Assembly (NCBI RefSeq): GCF_022682305.1
Contig: NZ_CP093528.1
Span: 1,749,501-1,813,500 of the forward strand
Origin: Shinella zoogloeoides
GTDB lineage: Bacteria > Pseudomonadota > Alphaproteobacteria > Rhizobiales > Rhizobiaceae
Direction: 5' to 3'
Length of the DNA: 64,000 nt
Under the pieces are notes generated by a model, which made no database searches, was not told the origin of the DNA, and saw only the letters and a list, made by a program, of their open reading frames with translations. Positions 54,659 through 64,000 of this stretch are shown in pieces. The position numbers and the translations under genes were made by a program. The first letter of the stretch is position 1, and each line of letters begins with the position of its first letter.

Positions 54659-55687
54659 ATGGCAAAAAAAATCGTGACGGCGCTCGTCGGCGCCGCCGTG
54701 CTGGGGCTTGGCGCAACGGCAGCACAGGCAGACACGCTCTCTGACGTGAAGGCCAAGGGCTTCGTGCAGTGCGGCGTGAACGGCTCGAACCTCGCCGGTT
54801 TCGGCGCGCAGGATTCGGCAGGCAACTGGGCCGGCCTCGACATCGACCTCTGCAAGGCCGTGGCCGCTGCCGTCTTCGGCGATGCCACCAAGGTGAAGTA
54901 CACGCCGCTCTCGGCTAAGGACCGCTTCCCGGCCCTGCAGTCCGGCGAAATCGATATTCTTGCCCGCAACACCACCTGGAGCGTCAGCCGCGATTCGCAG
55001 CTCGGCTTCGATTTCCGCGCCGTGAACTACTATGACGGCCAGGGCTTCATGGTGAAGAAGGAACTCGGCGTGAAGTCCGCCCTGGAACTGTCCGGCGCGT
55101 CGGTCTGCGTACAGTCCGGCACGACGACGGAACTGAACCTCGCCGACTTCTTCCGCTCCAACAACATGGACTTCAAGCCGGTCGTCTTCGAAGCGCAGGA
55201 CGAAGCGGACGCCGCCTACAATGCCGGCCGCTGCGACGCCTACACGACCGACGCCTCGGGCCTCTACTCGATCCGCCTGAAGATGACCAACCCGGACGAC
55301 CACATGGTTCTGCCGGAAATCATCTCCAAGGAGCCGCTCGGCCCGGCCGTTCGCCAGAACGATTCCAAGTGGTTCGACATCGTATCCTGGTCGCATTACG
55401 CCATGGTCGCCGCCGAGGAATTCGGCATCACGACGGCCAATGTCGAGGAGATGAAGAAGTCCGCCAACCCGGACATCAAGCGCTTCCTCGGCGAAGAGGC
55501 TGACTCCACCATCGGCGCCGACCTCGGCCTGCCGAAGGACTGGGCCGTGCAGATCATCAAGGCAGTCGGCAACTATGGCGAATCCTTCGAGCGCAATGTC
55601 GGCGAAGGCTCCCCGCTCAAGATCGCCCGCGGCCTGAACGGCCTGTGGACGAAGGGCGGCCTGCAGTACGCGCCGCCGATCCGCTAA
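54659..55687 (+). CDS. aapJ: General L-amino-acid ABC transporter, substrate-binding protein AapJ
   Basis: A 342-aa periplasmic protein. The signal peptide ends at AAQAD (residue 24-25) and the family 3 solute-binding core reads GNWAGLDIDLCKAVAAAVFG, LARNTTWSVSRDSQLGFDF and YNAGRCDAYTTDASGLYSI. It captures a broad range of L-amino acids. A terminator-like hairpin follows it before aapQ, usual where the binding protein is needed in excess. Confidence 0.96.
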   Translation: MAKKIVTALVGAAVLGLGATAAQADTLSDVKAKGFVQCGVNGSNLAGFGAQDSAGNWAGLDIDLCKAVAAAVFGDATKVKYTPLSAKDRFPALQSGEIDILARNTTWSVSRDSQLGFDFRAVNYYDGQGFMVKKELGVKSALELSGASVCVQSGTTTELNLADFFRSNNMDFKPVVFEAQDEADAAYNAGRCDAYTTDASGLYSIRLKMTNPDDHMVLPEIISKEPLGPAVRQNDSKWFDIVSWSHYAMVAAEEFGITTANVEEMKKSANPDIKRFLGEEADSTIGADLGLPKDWAVQIIKAVGNYGESFERNVGEGSPLKIARGLNGLWTKGGLQYAPPIR

Positions 55688-55705
55688 GCGGCATCGAATC
55701 GATCC

Positions 55706-55733
55706 GGGAGGGCAAGCCATTGCCCTCCCTTTT
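55706..55733 (+). terminator. Intercistronic terminator between aapJ and aapQ
   Basis: Perfect 10-bp stem GGGAGGGCAA-GCCA-TTGCCCTCCC followed by TTTTC. It should stop most transcripts after aapJ and let a fraction continue into aapQMP. Confidence 0.88.
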
Positions 55734-55779
55734 CAGCTAACGCCCGGAAAACAGGGCGAAACAACGTCAGGGGAAATGC

Positions 55780-56988
55780 ATGGCTCTTGCGGATGCCCGA
55801 ACAGGGTCCGGCGAACCGCCGAAGGTATCTCTTCTCTACAATCCTGCACTGAGAAGCATCGTCTATCAGGTCGTCACGTTCGTCGTGATCGTCGCGGCCG
55901 TCTGGTACGCCTGGAACAACGTCGTCCAGAACCTCGCCCGCGCCAACATGACGGCCGGCTTCGGCTTCCTCAACAGCCGCGCCGGCTTCGACATCGCGCA
56001 GACGCTGATCGCCTATTCGAGCGATTCGACCTATTTCCGCGCGCTGCAGGTCGCCCTCATCAACACGCTGGTCGTCGCCGCCGTCGGCATCGTGACCGCC
56101 ACGATCGTCGGCCTTCTGGTCGGCGTCGGACGCCTGTCGCACAACTGGCTGATCGCCAAGCTCTGCACGGTCTATGTGGAAATCTTCCGCAACATCCCGC
56201 CGCTGCTGGTCATCTTCTTCTGGTATCTCGGCGTTCTCGCCCTGCTGCCGTCGATCCGCACCATCTTCCAGAGCGTGAAGGAAAACCCCGACGCGGTCTT
56301 CTTCATCTCCAATCGCGGCATCTACATGCCGGCCCCGGTCTTCGGCGAAGGCTTCGGGATCGTGCTTGCCGCCTTCGTGCTGGGCGTCATCGCCGCCATC
56401 GCCTTCACGATCTGGGCCAATGCCCGCCAGCGCGCCACGGGCCAGCGCCCGCCGGTGCTGTGGATCAATCTCGCGCTCGTCCTGCTCCTCCCGCTCGGCG
56501 TCTTCATCGCGATGGGCCAGCCGATGACGCTCGACTATCCCGTACCGGGCTCCTTCAACATGAAGGGCGGCATGGTCATCGGGCCGGAATTCCTGGCGCT
56601 TTACCTCGCCCTGTCGCTCTACACGGCCGCCTTCATCGCCGAGATCGTGCGCGCCGGCATCCGCGGTGTGCCGAAGGGCCAGTCCGAGGCCGCGTTCGCG
56701 CTCGGCCTGCGCTCGGGCCATACGACCCGCCTCGTCGTGCTGCCGCAGGCGCTCAGGATCATCATCCCGCCGCTCACCTCGCAATATCTCAACCTCATCA
56801 AGAACTCCTCGCTCGCGGTGGCGGTCGGTTACGCCGATCTCGTTGCGGTCGGCGGCACCATCCTCAACCAGTCGGGCAAGTCGATCGAGATCATCTCGAT
56901 CTGGATGCTGGTCTATGTCTCGATCAGCCTCATCACCTCGCTGTTCATGAACTGGTTCAATGCCAAGATGGCCCTGGTGGAGCGCTGA
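55780..56988 (+). CDS. aapQ: General L-amino-acid ABC transporter permease AapQ
   Basis: A 402-aa His/Glu/Gln-type permease with the N-terminal segment [20 protein letters not shown], a periplasmic loop, and the EAA loop [20 protein letters not shown]. It pairs with AapM in the inner membrane. aapM starts 1 bp after its stop. Confidence 0.95.
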   Translation: MALADARTGSGEPPKVSLLYNPALRSIVYQVVTFVVIVAAVWYAWNNVVQNLARANMTAGFGFLNSRAGFDIAQTLIAYSSDSTYFRALQVALINTLVVAAVGIVTATIVGLLVGVGRLSHNWLIAKLCTVYVEIFRNIPPLLVIFFWYLGVLALLPSIRTIFQSVKENPDAVFFISNRGIYMPAPVFGEGFGIVLAAFVLGVIAAIAFTIWANARQRATGQRPPVLWINLALVLLLPLGVFIAMGQPMTLDYPVPGSFNMKGGMVIGPEFLALYLALSLYTAAFIAEIVRAGIRGVPKGQSEAAFALGLRSGHTTRLVVLPQALRIIIPPLTSQYLNLIKNSSLAVAVGYADLVAVGGTILNQSGKSIEIISIWMLVYVSISLITSLFMNWFNAKMALVER

Positions 56989-56989
56989 G

Positions 56990-58144
56990 ATGACCGAGAA
57001 CATTACCTATCTGCGCGACCACTTCCTGGAGGCCGAGAAGCCGCCGGCATCCGAAAAGTCGGCCCTCGCCTGGATCCGCAACAATCTTTTCGCCTCGTGG
57101 AAGGACGGCATCCTGACCGTTCTCGCCATCACGGTGATCCTCTATTACCTGCCAAAGGCCTTCAACTGGCTGTTCTTCTCCGCCGTCTGGAGCGGTTCCG
57201 ACCGCACCGCCTGCCTCACCGTCGACCAGGGCGGCCAGTTGCCCTCCGGGTGGAGCGGCGCGTGCTGGGCCTATGTGAACGACCGATTCGTGCAGTTCAT
57301 GTTCGGCTCCTATCCGCGCGACGAGCTGTGGCGTCCTCTGCTGGTCGTTGCGATGTTCGTGGCGCTGCTCGTTCCCCTGCTGATACCCCGGGTGCCGCGC
57401 AAGGGCCTCAACGCCCTTCTGCTGCTGGTGGCCTTCCCCATCGTCTCCTACATCCTGCTGCTCGGCGGCATGTTCGGTCTCAGGCATGTGGAAACGTCGC
57501 TCTGGGGCGGCCTGATGGTGACGCTCGTGCTGTCCTTCGTCGGCATCGTCGTCTCGCTGCCGGCGGGTATCCTGCTGGCGCTCGGACGCCGGTCGAGGAT
57601 GCCGGTGATGAAAACGGTCTGCATCGTTTTCATCGAATTGATCCGCGGCGTGCCGCTGATCACCGTCCTCTTCATGGCGAGCGTGCTGCTGCCGCTCTTC
57701 CTGGAGCCGGGCAACAATATCGACAAGTTCCTGCGCGCGCTCATCGGCGTGTCGATCTTCGCGTCCGCCTATATGGCGGAGGTTATTCGCGGCGGTCTTC
57801 AAGCCATTCCGAAAGGACAATATGAAGCGGCCGATGCTCTTGGTCTAAACTACTTCCACAAAATGACCTTCATCGTGCTTCCGCAGGCCATCAAGCTCGT
57901 GATCCCCGGCATCGTGAACACCTTCATCGGCATGTTCAAGGATACGTCCCTCGTCACGATCATCTCGATGTACGACCTGCTCGGCATCGTGAAGGCAAGT
58001 TTTGGGGACTCGGGCTGGATCACGCCTGTCACGCCCTTGACGGGCCTGATCTTCGCCGGCTTCACATTCTGGATTTTCTGCTTCGGCATGTCGCGCTACT
58101 CGGCCTTCGTGGAACGCCGGCTCGACACGAACCACAAGAGATAA
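56990..58144 (+). CDS. aapM: General L-amino-acid ABC transporter permease AapM
   Basis: A 384-aa permease: membrane segment [20 protein letters not shown], and EAA loop [23 protein letters not shown] 56990 ([17 protein letters not shown]) is the expected start. aapP follows by 16 bp. Confidence 0.95.
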   Translation: MTENITYLRDHFLEAEKPPASEKSALAWIRNNLFASWKDGILTVLAITVILYYLPKAFNWLFFSAVWSGSDRTACLTVDQGGQLPSGWSGACWAYVNDRFVQFMFGSYPRDELWRPLLVVAMFVALLVPLLIPRVPRKGLNALLLLVAFPIVSYILLLGGMFGLRHVETSLWGGLMVTLVLSFVGIVVSLPAGILLALGRRSRMPVMKTVCIVFIELIRGVPLITVLFMASVLLPLFLEPGNNIDKFLRALIGVSIFASAYMAEVIRGGLQAIPKGQYEAADALGLNYFHKMTFIVLPQAIKLVIPGIVNTFIGMFKDTSLVTIISMYDLLGIVKASFGDSGWITPVTPLTGLIFAGFTFWIFCFGMSRYSAFVERRLDTNHKR

Positions 58145-58160
58145 CTGAGAGGAAACAACA

Positions 58161-58937
<777 letters not shown>

Positions 58938-58963
58938 GCGGATCGGCATCGAACCGGAAAAGA

Positions 58964-58992
58964 GGCGGGCTCAATGGCCCGCCTTTTTGTTT
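58964..58992 (+). terminator. Intrinsic terminator of aapJQMP
   Basis: GGCGGGC-TCAATG-GCCCGCC followed by TTTTTGTTT, 26 bp after the aapP stop. Confidence 0.92.
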
Positions 58993-59179
58993 GGGCATGA
59001 TGCGAGAGGGCGTTTCGGCATACCCCGCCGGCCCGTCCTTGCTCTCTCCACGCTCATCGGGTCGCATCGAGAACCGAGAGACGGAGCCATTCATTCATGG
59101 CTCGAACACGCCCGGCTGGGATTTGGAACCCACCCCGCTCCGGCGCGTTATGATTGCGAACAAGCAGAAAGGTTCCACC

Positions 59180-59593
59180 ATGTTGAAGCTCAGAACCAGC
59201 CTTGGCGCAGGCGCCATCTCTTTCGCCCTTGCTGTCACTTCGGTCATTCCCGCGCAGGCGGTTACCTTCGCGAACGTCCCCGTTCCCGCGGCGTCCGCCG
59301 TCGAAAAGGTGCAGTATAGCTACGACCGCCGGATGGAACGCCGCTGGCACGGCCATCGTGGCTCCCGTTACCACCGCCCGGGCTACCGCCGCCATTCGGA
59401 CGGATGGTGGTATCCGCTGGCCGCCTTCGGCCTCGGTGCTGCGATCGGTGGCGCGATTGCCAACGACCGGGGCACGGGTGATTCGCATGTGAGCTGGTGC
59501 GCGAACCGCTACAGGTCCTATCGCGCCTACGACAATACGTTCCAGCCCAATTACGGCCCGCGCAAGGAATGCATCTCGCCCTACTCGCGATAG
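59180..59593 (+). CDS. BA14K family exported protein
   Basis: A 137-aa protein with a signal peptide (LGAGAISFALAVTSVIPAQA), a basic His/Arg/Tyr-rich middle (HRGSRYHRPGYRRHSDGWWY), a hydrophobic Gly-rich helix (LAAFGLGAAIGGAIAN) and the BA14K signature CANRYRSYRAYDNTFQPNYG with a second Cys in KECISPY. Lectin-like immunoreactive family of Rhizobiales. Start at 59180; ATG 59150 is also in frame. Confidence 0.9.
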   Translation: MLKLRTSLGAGAISFALAVTSVIPAQAVTFANVPVPAASAVEKVQYSYDRRMERRWHGHRGSRYHRPGYRRHSDGWWYPLAAFGLGAAIGGAIANDRGTGDSHVSWCANRYRSYRAYDNTFQPNYGPRKECISPYSR

Positions 59594-59632
59594 GGATTGC
59601 CTCCGGGCCAGGCTTTCAGGACTGTAGGGCAA

Positions 59633-59663
59633 CAAAAAACCCGGCAGGAATGCCGGGTTTTTA
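59633..59663. terminator. Bidirectional terminator between the BA14K gene and pyrG
   Basis: AAAAAACCCGGCA-GGAA-TGCCGGGTTTTTA serves both convergent genes, with a T-tract on each strand. Confidence 0.93.
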
Positions 59664-59680
59664 TTGATCCTTCGCTTGCC

Positions 59681-61393
<1,713 letters not shown>

Positions 61394-61406
61394 TTACACA
61401 GAAGAA

Positions 61407-61432
61407 GGCCGGTTGGTTTGCGCCAACCGGCC
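61407..61432 (-). terminator. Hairpin terminator of secG
   Basis: Perfect stem GGCCGGTTGG-CGCAAA-CCAACCGGCC on the minus strand followed by TTCTTCTG, 22 bp after the secG stop. Confidence 0.75.
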
Positions 61433-61454
61433 GGTTTGTTTTCGTTTCCGCGGC

Positions 61455-61943
61455 TTACTGGCCGCTCGGAACGCCGGCGTTGCCGCCCTGCCCCGTCGCG
61501 GCACCCGTGCCGGCGCCAGTCGCCGTCCCGGAATTCGCCGGCGTGTCGCCGGTGCCGGTAGCAGCGCCACCCTCGGTCGGAACGGCATCCGTGCCGGTCG
61601 TTGCGGGCGTCTGGTTCGTGTCGGTCTGCGTACCCTGGCTCTGCTGCTGGCCGCCCAGTGCGTCGAGAACGCCGCCCGTGCCGGTCGTGCCCGGAATGCG
61701 GTCGAGGATGTCGGTCGGCTGCGTCTGGTAGCGGGCAAGGATGCCCATGCCGAGCGCCAGGACGAAGAACAGCGTGGCAAGGATCGCCGTGGTGCGCGTC
61801 AGGGCATTGGCCGTGCCGCGCGCCGACATGAAGCCGGAGCCGCCGCCGATGCCGAGGCCACCGCCTTCCGAGCGCTGGATCAGCACGACGCCGATCAGTG
61901 CGACGACGACCATGAGATAGATGACGAGCAAGATGGTCTGCAT
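61455..61943 (-). CDS. secG: Protein translocase subunit SecG
   Basis: A 162-aa SecYEG accessory subunit. Two membrane segments (TILLVIYLMVVVALIGVVLI and TTAILATLFFVLALGMGILA) flank the conserved QRSEGGGLGIGGGSGFMSAR. A C-terminal tail of about 85 residues is almost only Gly, Thr, Ala, Gln and Pro. tpiA is upstream on the same strand. Confidence 0.94.
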   Translation of the reverse strand: MQTILLVIYLMVVVALIGVVLIQRSEGGGLGIGGGSGFMSARGTANALTRTTAILATLFFVLALGMGILARYQTQPTDILDRIPGTTGTGGVLDALGGQQQSQGTQTDTNQTPATTGTDAVPTEGGAATGTGDTPANSGTATGAGTGAATGQGGNAGVPSGQ

Positions 61944-62067
61944 GTTTTCAGGTCCCGGCCAGACGGCTCACATTTCAGGTTTGCGGCTCAATATACCAAG
62001 CCGTGCGCCATTCCAAGCCCTTACCGGCCAATCCGCCCGCCCTTTTGCGGAGCAGGCGGAGAAAGCC

Positions 62068-62838
62068 TCAGGCCGTCAGCGCTTCGTATGCGCGGTAGAT
62101 GGCAAGGAAGTCGTCGGATTTCAAGCTCGCCCCGCCGATCAGCGCGCCGTCGACATTGGCGACGCCCATCAACTCCCCGGCATTGCCCGGCTTGACCGAG
62201 CCGCCGTAGAGAATGCGCATCTTCGCGCCCTCGCCGGCAAAGCGGGCGGTCAGTTCGGCGCGCATGAAGGCATGCGCCTCCTCCACATCCGCCACCGTCG
62301 GGGTCAGTCCGGTGCCGATCGCCCAGACAGGCTCATAGGCGATGACGGTATTTTCCGCCGTTGCGCCATCCGGCACGGAGGCGGCAAGCTGCGTCTTCAG
62401 CACGTCGAGCGTCTTGCCCGCCTTGCGCTCGTCGCCGGTCTCGCCGATGCAGACGATGGCGACCAGATCGTTCTGGTGGGCGATCTCCGCCTTGGCGCGC
62501 ACCAGCGCGTCGCTCTCCTTGTGGTCCGTGCGGCGCTCGGAATGGCCGACGATGACATGGGTGCCGAAACAATCCGCGATCATCTCGGCGGAGACGTCGC
62601 CGGTATGCGCGCCGGAAGCCTTCTCATGGCAATCCTGCGCGCCGATCTGAAGCGGGCTGTCGTCGCAAAGCGCGGTCGCCACGTAGAGAAGCGTCGCCGG
62701 CGGGCAGATCAGCGTTTCCACCTTCTGCGAAAGCGGCCCCTTCACCCCCTCGGCCATAGCCTTGATCTGGTCGAGCGATGCGCGCGTGCCGTTCATCTTC
62801 CAGTTCCCGGCGACGAGCGGTGTAACGTCCGGTGTCAT
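62068..62838 (-). CDS. tpiA: Triosephosphate isomerase
   Basis: Interconverts dihydroxyacetone phosphate and glyceraldehyde-3-phosphate (256 aa). Lys in [12 protein letters not shown], His in [16 protein letters not shown], catalytic Glu in [13 protein letters not shown] and the C-terminal [15 protein letters not shown]. Start at 62838 ([13 protein letters not shown]). It is divergent from the caspase-like gene. Confidence 0.97.
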   Translation of the reverse strand: MTPDVTPLVAGNWKMNGTRASLDQIKAMAEGVKGPLSQKVETLICPPATLLYVATALCDDSPLQIGAQDCHEKASGAHTGDVSAEMIADCFGTHVIVGHSERRTDHKESDALVRAKAEIAHQNDLVAIVCIGETGDERKAGKTLDVLKTQLAASVPDGATAENTVIAYEPVWAIGTGLTPTVADVEEAHAFMRAELTARFAGEGAKMRILYGGSVKPGNAGELMGVANVDGALIGGASLKSDDFLAIYRAYEALTA

Positions 62839-63002
62839 GAGCATCCCCTTCCATGAAATCAACCGCATGGGGCGTAGCAAATCGGGGCCGGCAAGAAAAG
62901 GTGCGTTCTGCGGCGGCGCGGCCGGAATCGGGCTTGAATATTGCGGGTTTCTGAACCGTAATATCGCAGGGCGAACTCGATCATGCAGGATGGATGGGGC
63001 GA

Positions 63003-64000
63003 ATGCTTCCCTCACGACGCCTTATAGCCGGCGCGGCGGCCGCGCTTCTGCTTGCCGGCGTCGCCATGGCGCAGGAGGGCCAGCCGCAGACGCGCGGCCT
63101 GATGCCCATAAAGACCGCCGTCGGCCGCGTGACGGCGGAGGAAGCGGAGGCCTCGCGGGAACTCGGCGCAAAGCGCGTCGCGCTCGTCGTCGGCATGGCC
63201 GCCTATACGTCCATCGCGCCGCTGCGCAACACCGAGGCTGACGCACGCGCCGTGGCCGCCATGCTCGAACGGCTCGGCTTCACGGTGGATCTTGCCGTCG
63301 ACGTCCCCCTTGCCCAGATGAAGGACACGATAGCTGGCTTCTCCCGCAAGTCGGAAACGGCCGACATCGCCATGGTCTATTATGCCGGCCACGGGGTCGA
63401 GGCGGCCGGCGAGAACTACCTGATCCCCATCGATATCGAGATCGACGATCCCGCGAAGATACCCGACCGGGCCGTCAGCCTGCGCTCGGTGCTCGGCAGC
63501 GTCGCCCATGCCCGCAAGCTGCGCATCGTCATCCTCGATTCCTGCCGCAACAACCCCTTCCCTGCCTCGCCCGGCCTTGCCGCGGCGGCGGGCGCCTCGG
63601 CTATGGGGAGCGGCGGACTTTCCACGCCCGATCCCTCGCAGGGCATGCTCGTCGTCTATGCGGCGGAGGGCGGCAAGGTAGCGCTCGACGGCGAAGGCGA
63701 ACACAGCCCCTTCACCAGCGCCGTCCTCGAAAGCCTGCCACGCCCCAATATCGAGATCGGCCTCGTCTTCCGCCAGATCCGCGACCGGGTCATGACGCTG
63801 ACGGCCAACCGCCAGCAACCGCATTTCTACGGCTCGCTCTCCGGTGCGCCTTTCTTCCTCGCCGGCGAGGACGCCAAGGTCGCTGCCATCACCGACAAGG
63901 CCAGCCAATGGCAGGCGCTGAAGCCCGATCAGGCCGGGCAGCTTGCGGGCCTTGCCGAGGAAGGCAACACCCGCGCCATGATCGGCCTCGGCTACATGGC
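63003..64000 (+). CDS. Exported caspase-like (C14) protein, cut by window end
   Basis: At least 332 residues are visible and the frame is open at the window edge. A signal peptide ([20 protein letters not shown]) places it outside the cytoplasm. The caspase p20-like domain starts [20 protein letters not shown]; the catalytic His is in [19 protein letters not shown] and the Cys in [12 protein letters not shown], so the dyad is intact. The last visible residues ([15 protein letters not shown]) begin what looks like a Sel1-type repeat. Exported caspase-like proteins with repeats are common in Rhizobiales; their substrates are unknown. Confidence 0.88.
   Translation, partial: MLPSRRLIAGAAAALLLAGVAMAQEGQPQTRGLMPIKTAVGRVTAEEAEASRELGAKRVALVVGMAAYTSIAPLRNTEADARAVAAMLERLGFTVDLAVDVPLAQMKDTIAGFSRKSETADIAMVYYAGHGVEAAGENYLIPIDIEIDDPAKIPDRAVSLRSVLGSVAHARKLRIVILDSCRNNPFPASPGLAAAAGASAMGSGGLSTPDPSQGMLVVYAAEGGKVALDGEGEHSPFTSAVLESLPRPNIEIGLVFRQIRDRVMTLTANRQQPHFYGSLSGAPFFLAGEDAKVAAITDKASQWQALKPDQAGQLAGLAEEGNTRAMIGLGYM

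Overview
The window is a GC-rich alphaproteobacterial chromosome segment, most likely from the Rhizobiaceae (Rhizobium/Agrobacterium/Shinella type). The evidence is gene content and order: tatD-metG-holB-tmk-dacA-rlpA, then rpsB-tsf-pyrH-frr-uppS-cdsA-rseP-bamA-lpxD-fabZ-lpxA-lpxI-lpxB, the aapJQMP amino-acid transporter, a phasin, a BA14K protein and a DUF3126 protein.

Layout. (1) 1-6285, core, minus strand: a tatD fragment, metG, holB, tmk, a D,D-carboxypeptidase-like protein with two altered active-site motifs, rlpA and a small conserved gene. (2) About 6411-26430, a roughly 20 kb integrative mobilizable element ending at a tRNA-Ser(UGA) gene. It carries a HigBA toxin-antitoxin pair, a tightly coupled five-gene operon (SNF2-type helicase with a nuclease-like tail, Septu PtuA-like ATPase, PtuB-like HNH nuclease, DUF1156 DNA methylase, DUF499 ATPase), traD/traC, a candidate oriT, a TraA relaxase-helicase, an isolated LOTUS-domain gene with a HEPN-like motif, an AlpA-type regulator, a second HigBA pair and a serine recombinase whose last codons lie inside the tRNA gene. 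No type IV secretion genes are present, so transfer would need a helper. (3) 26689-41694, core, minus strand: uspA, the lipid A and outer-membrane cluster, and the translation cluster from rpsB. (4) 41813-64000, core: a RidA-GDPD-DUF482-HIT run, azlCD, clpAS, phasin, cysE, metC, aapJQMP, pyrG, secG, tpiA and a caspase-like gene cut by the window end.

The main point of interest is the operon at 7233-18474. A helicase + methylase + DUF499 ATPase set resembles the type I recall being catalogued as Hma in defence surveys. Here it has a complete Septu-like ATPase/HNH pair inserted in the middle, with start/stop junctions spaced at most 14 bp, and it lies 64 bp downstream of a HigBA module that may control it. 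The methylase has a low-GC centre within GC-rich flanks, as expected for an exchanged target-recognition domain. A second candidate is the HEPN-like/LOTUS protein at 22429-23298.

All calls rest on reading motifs and gene order. No database search was run.
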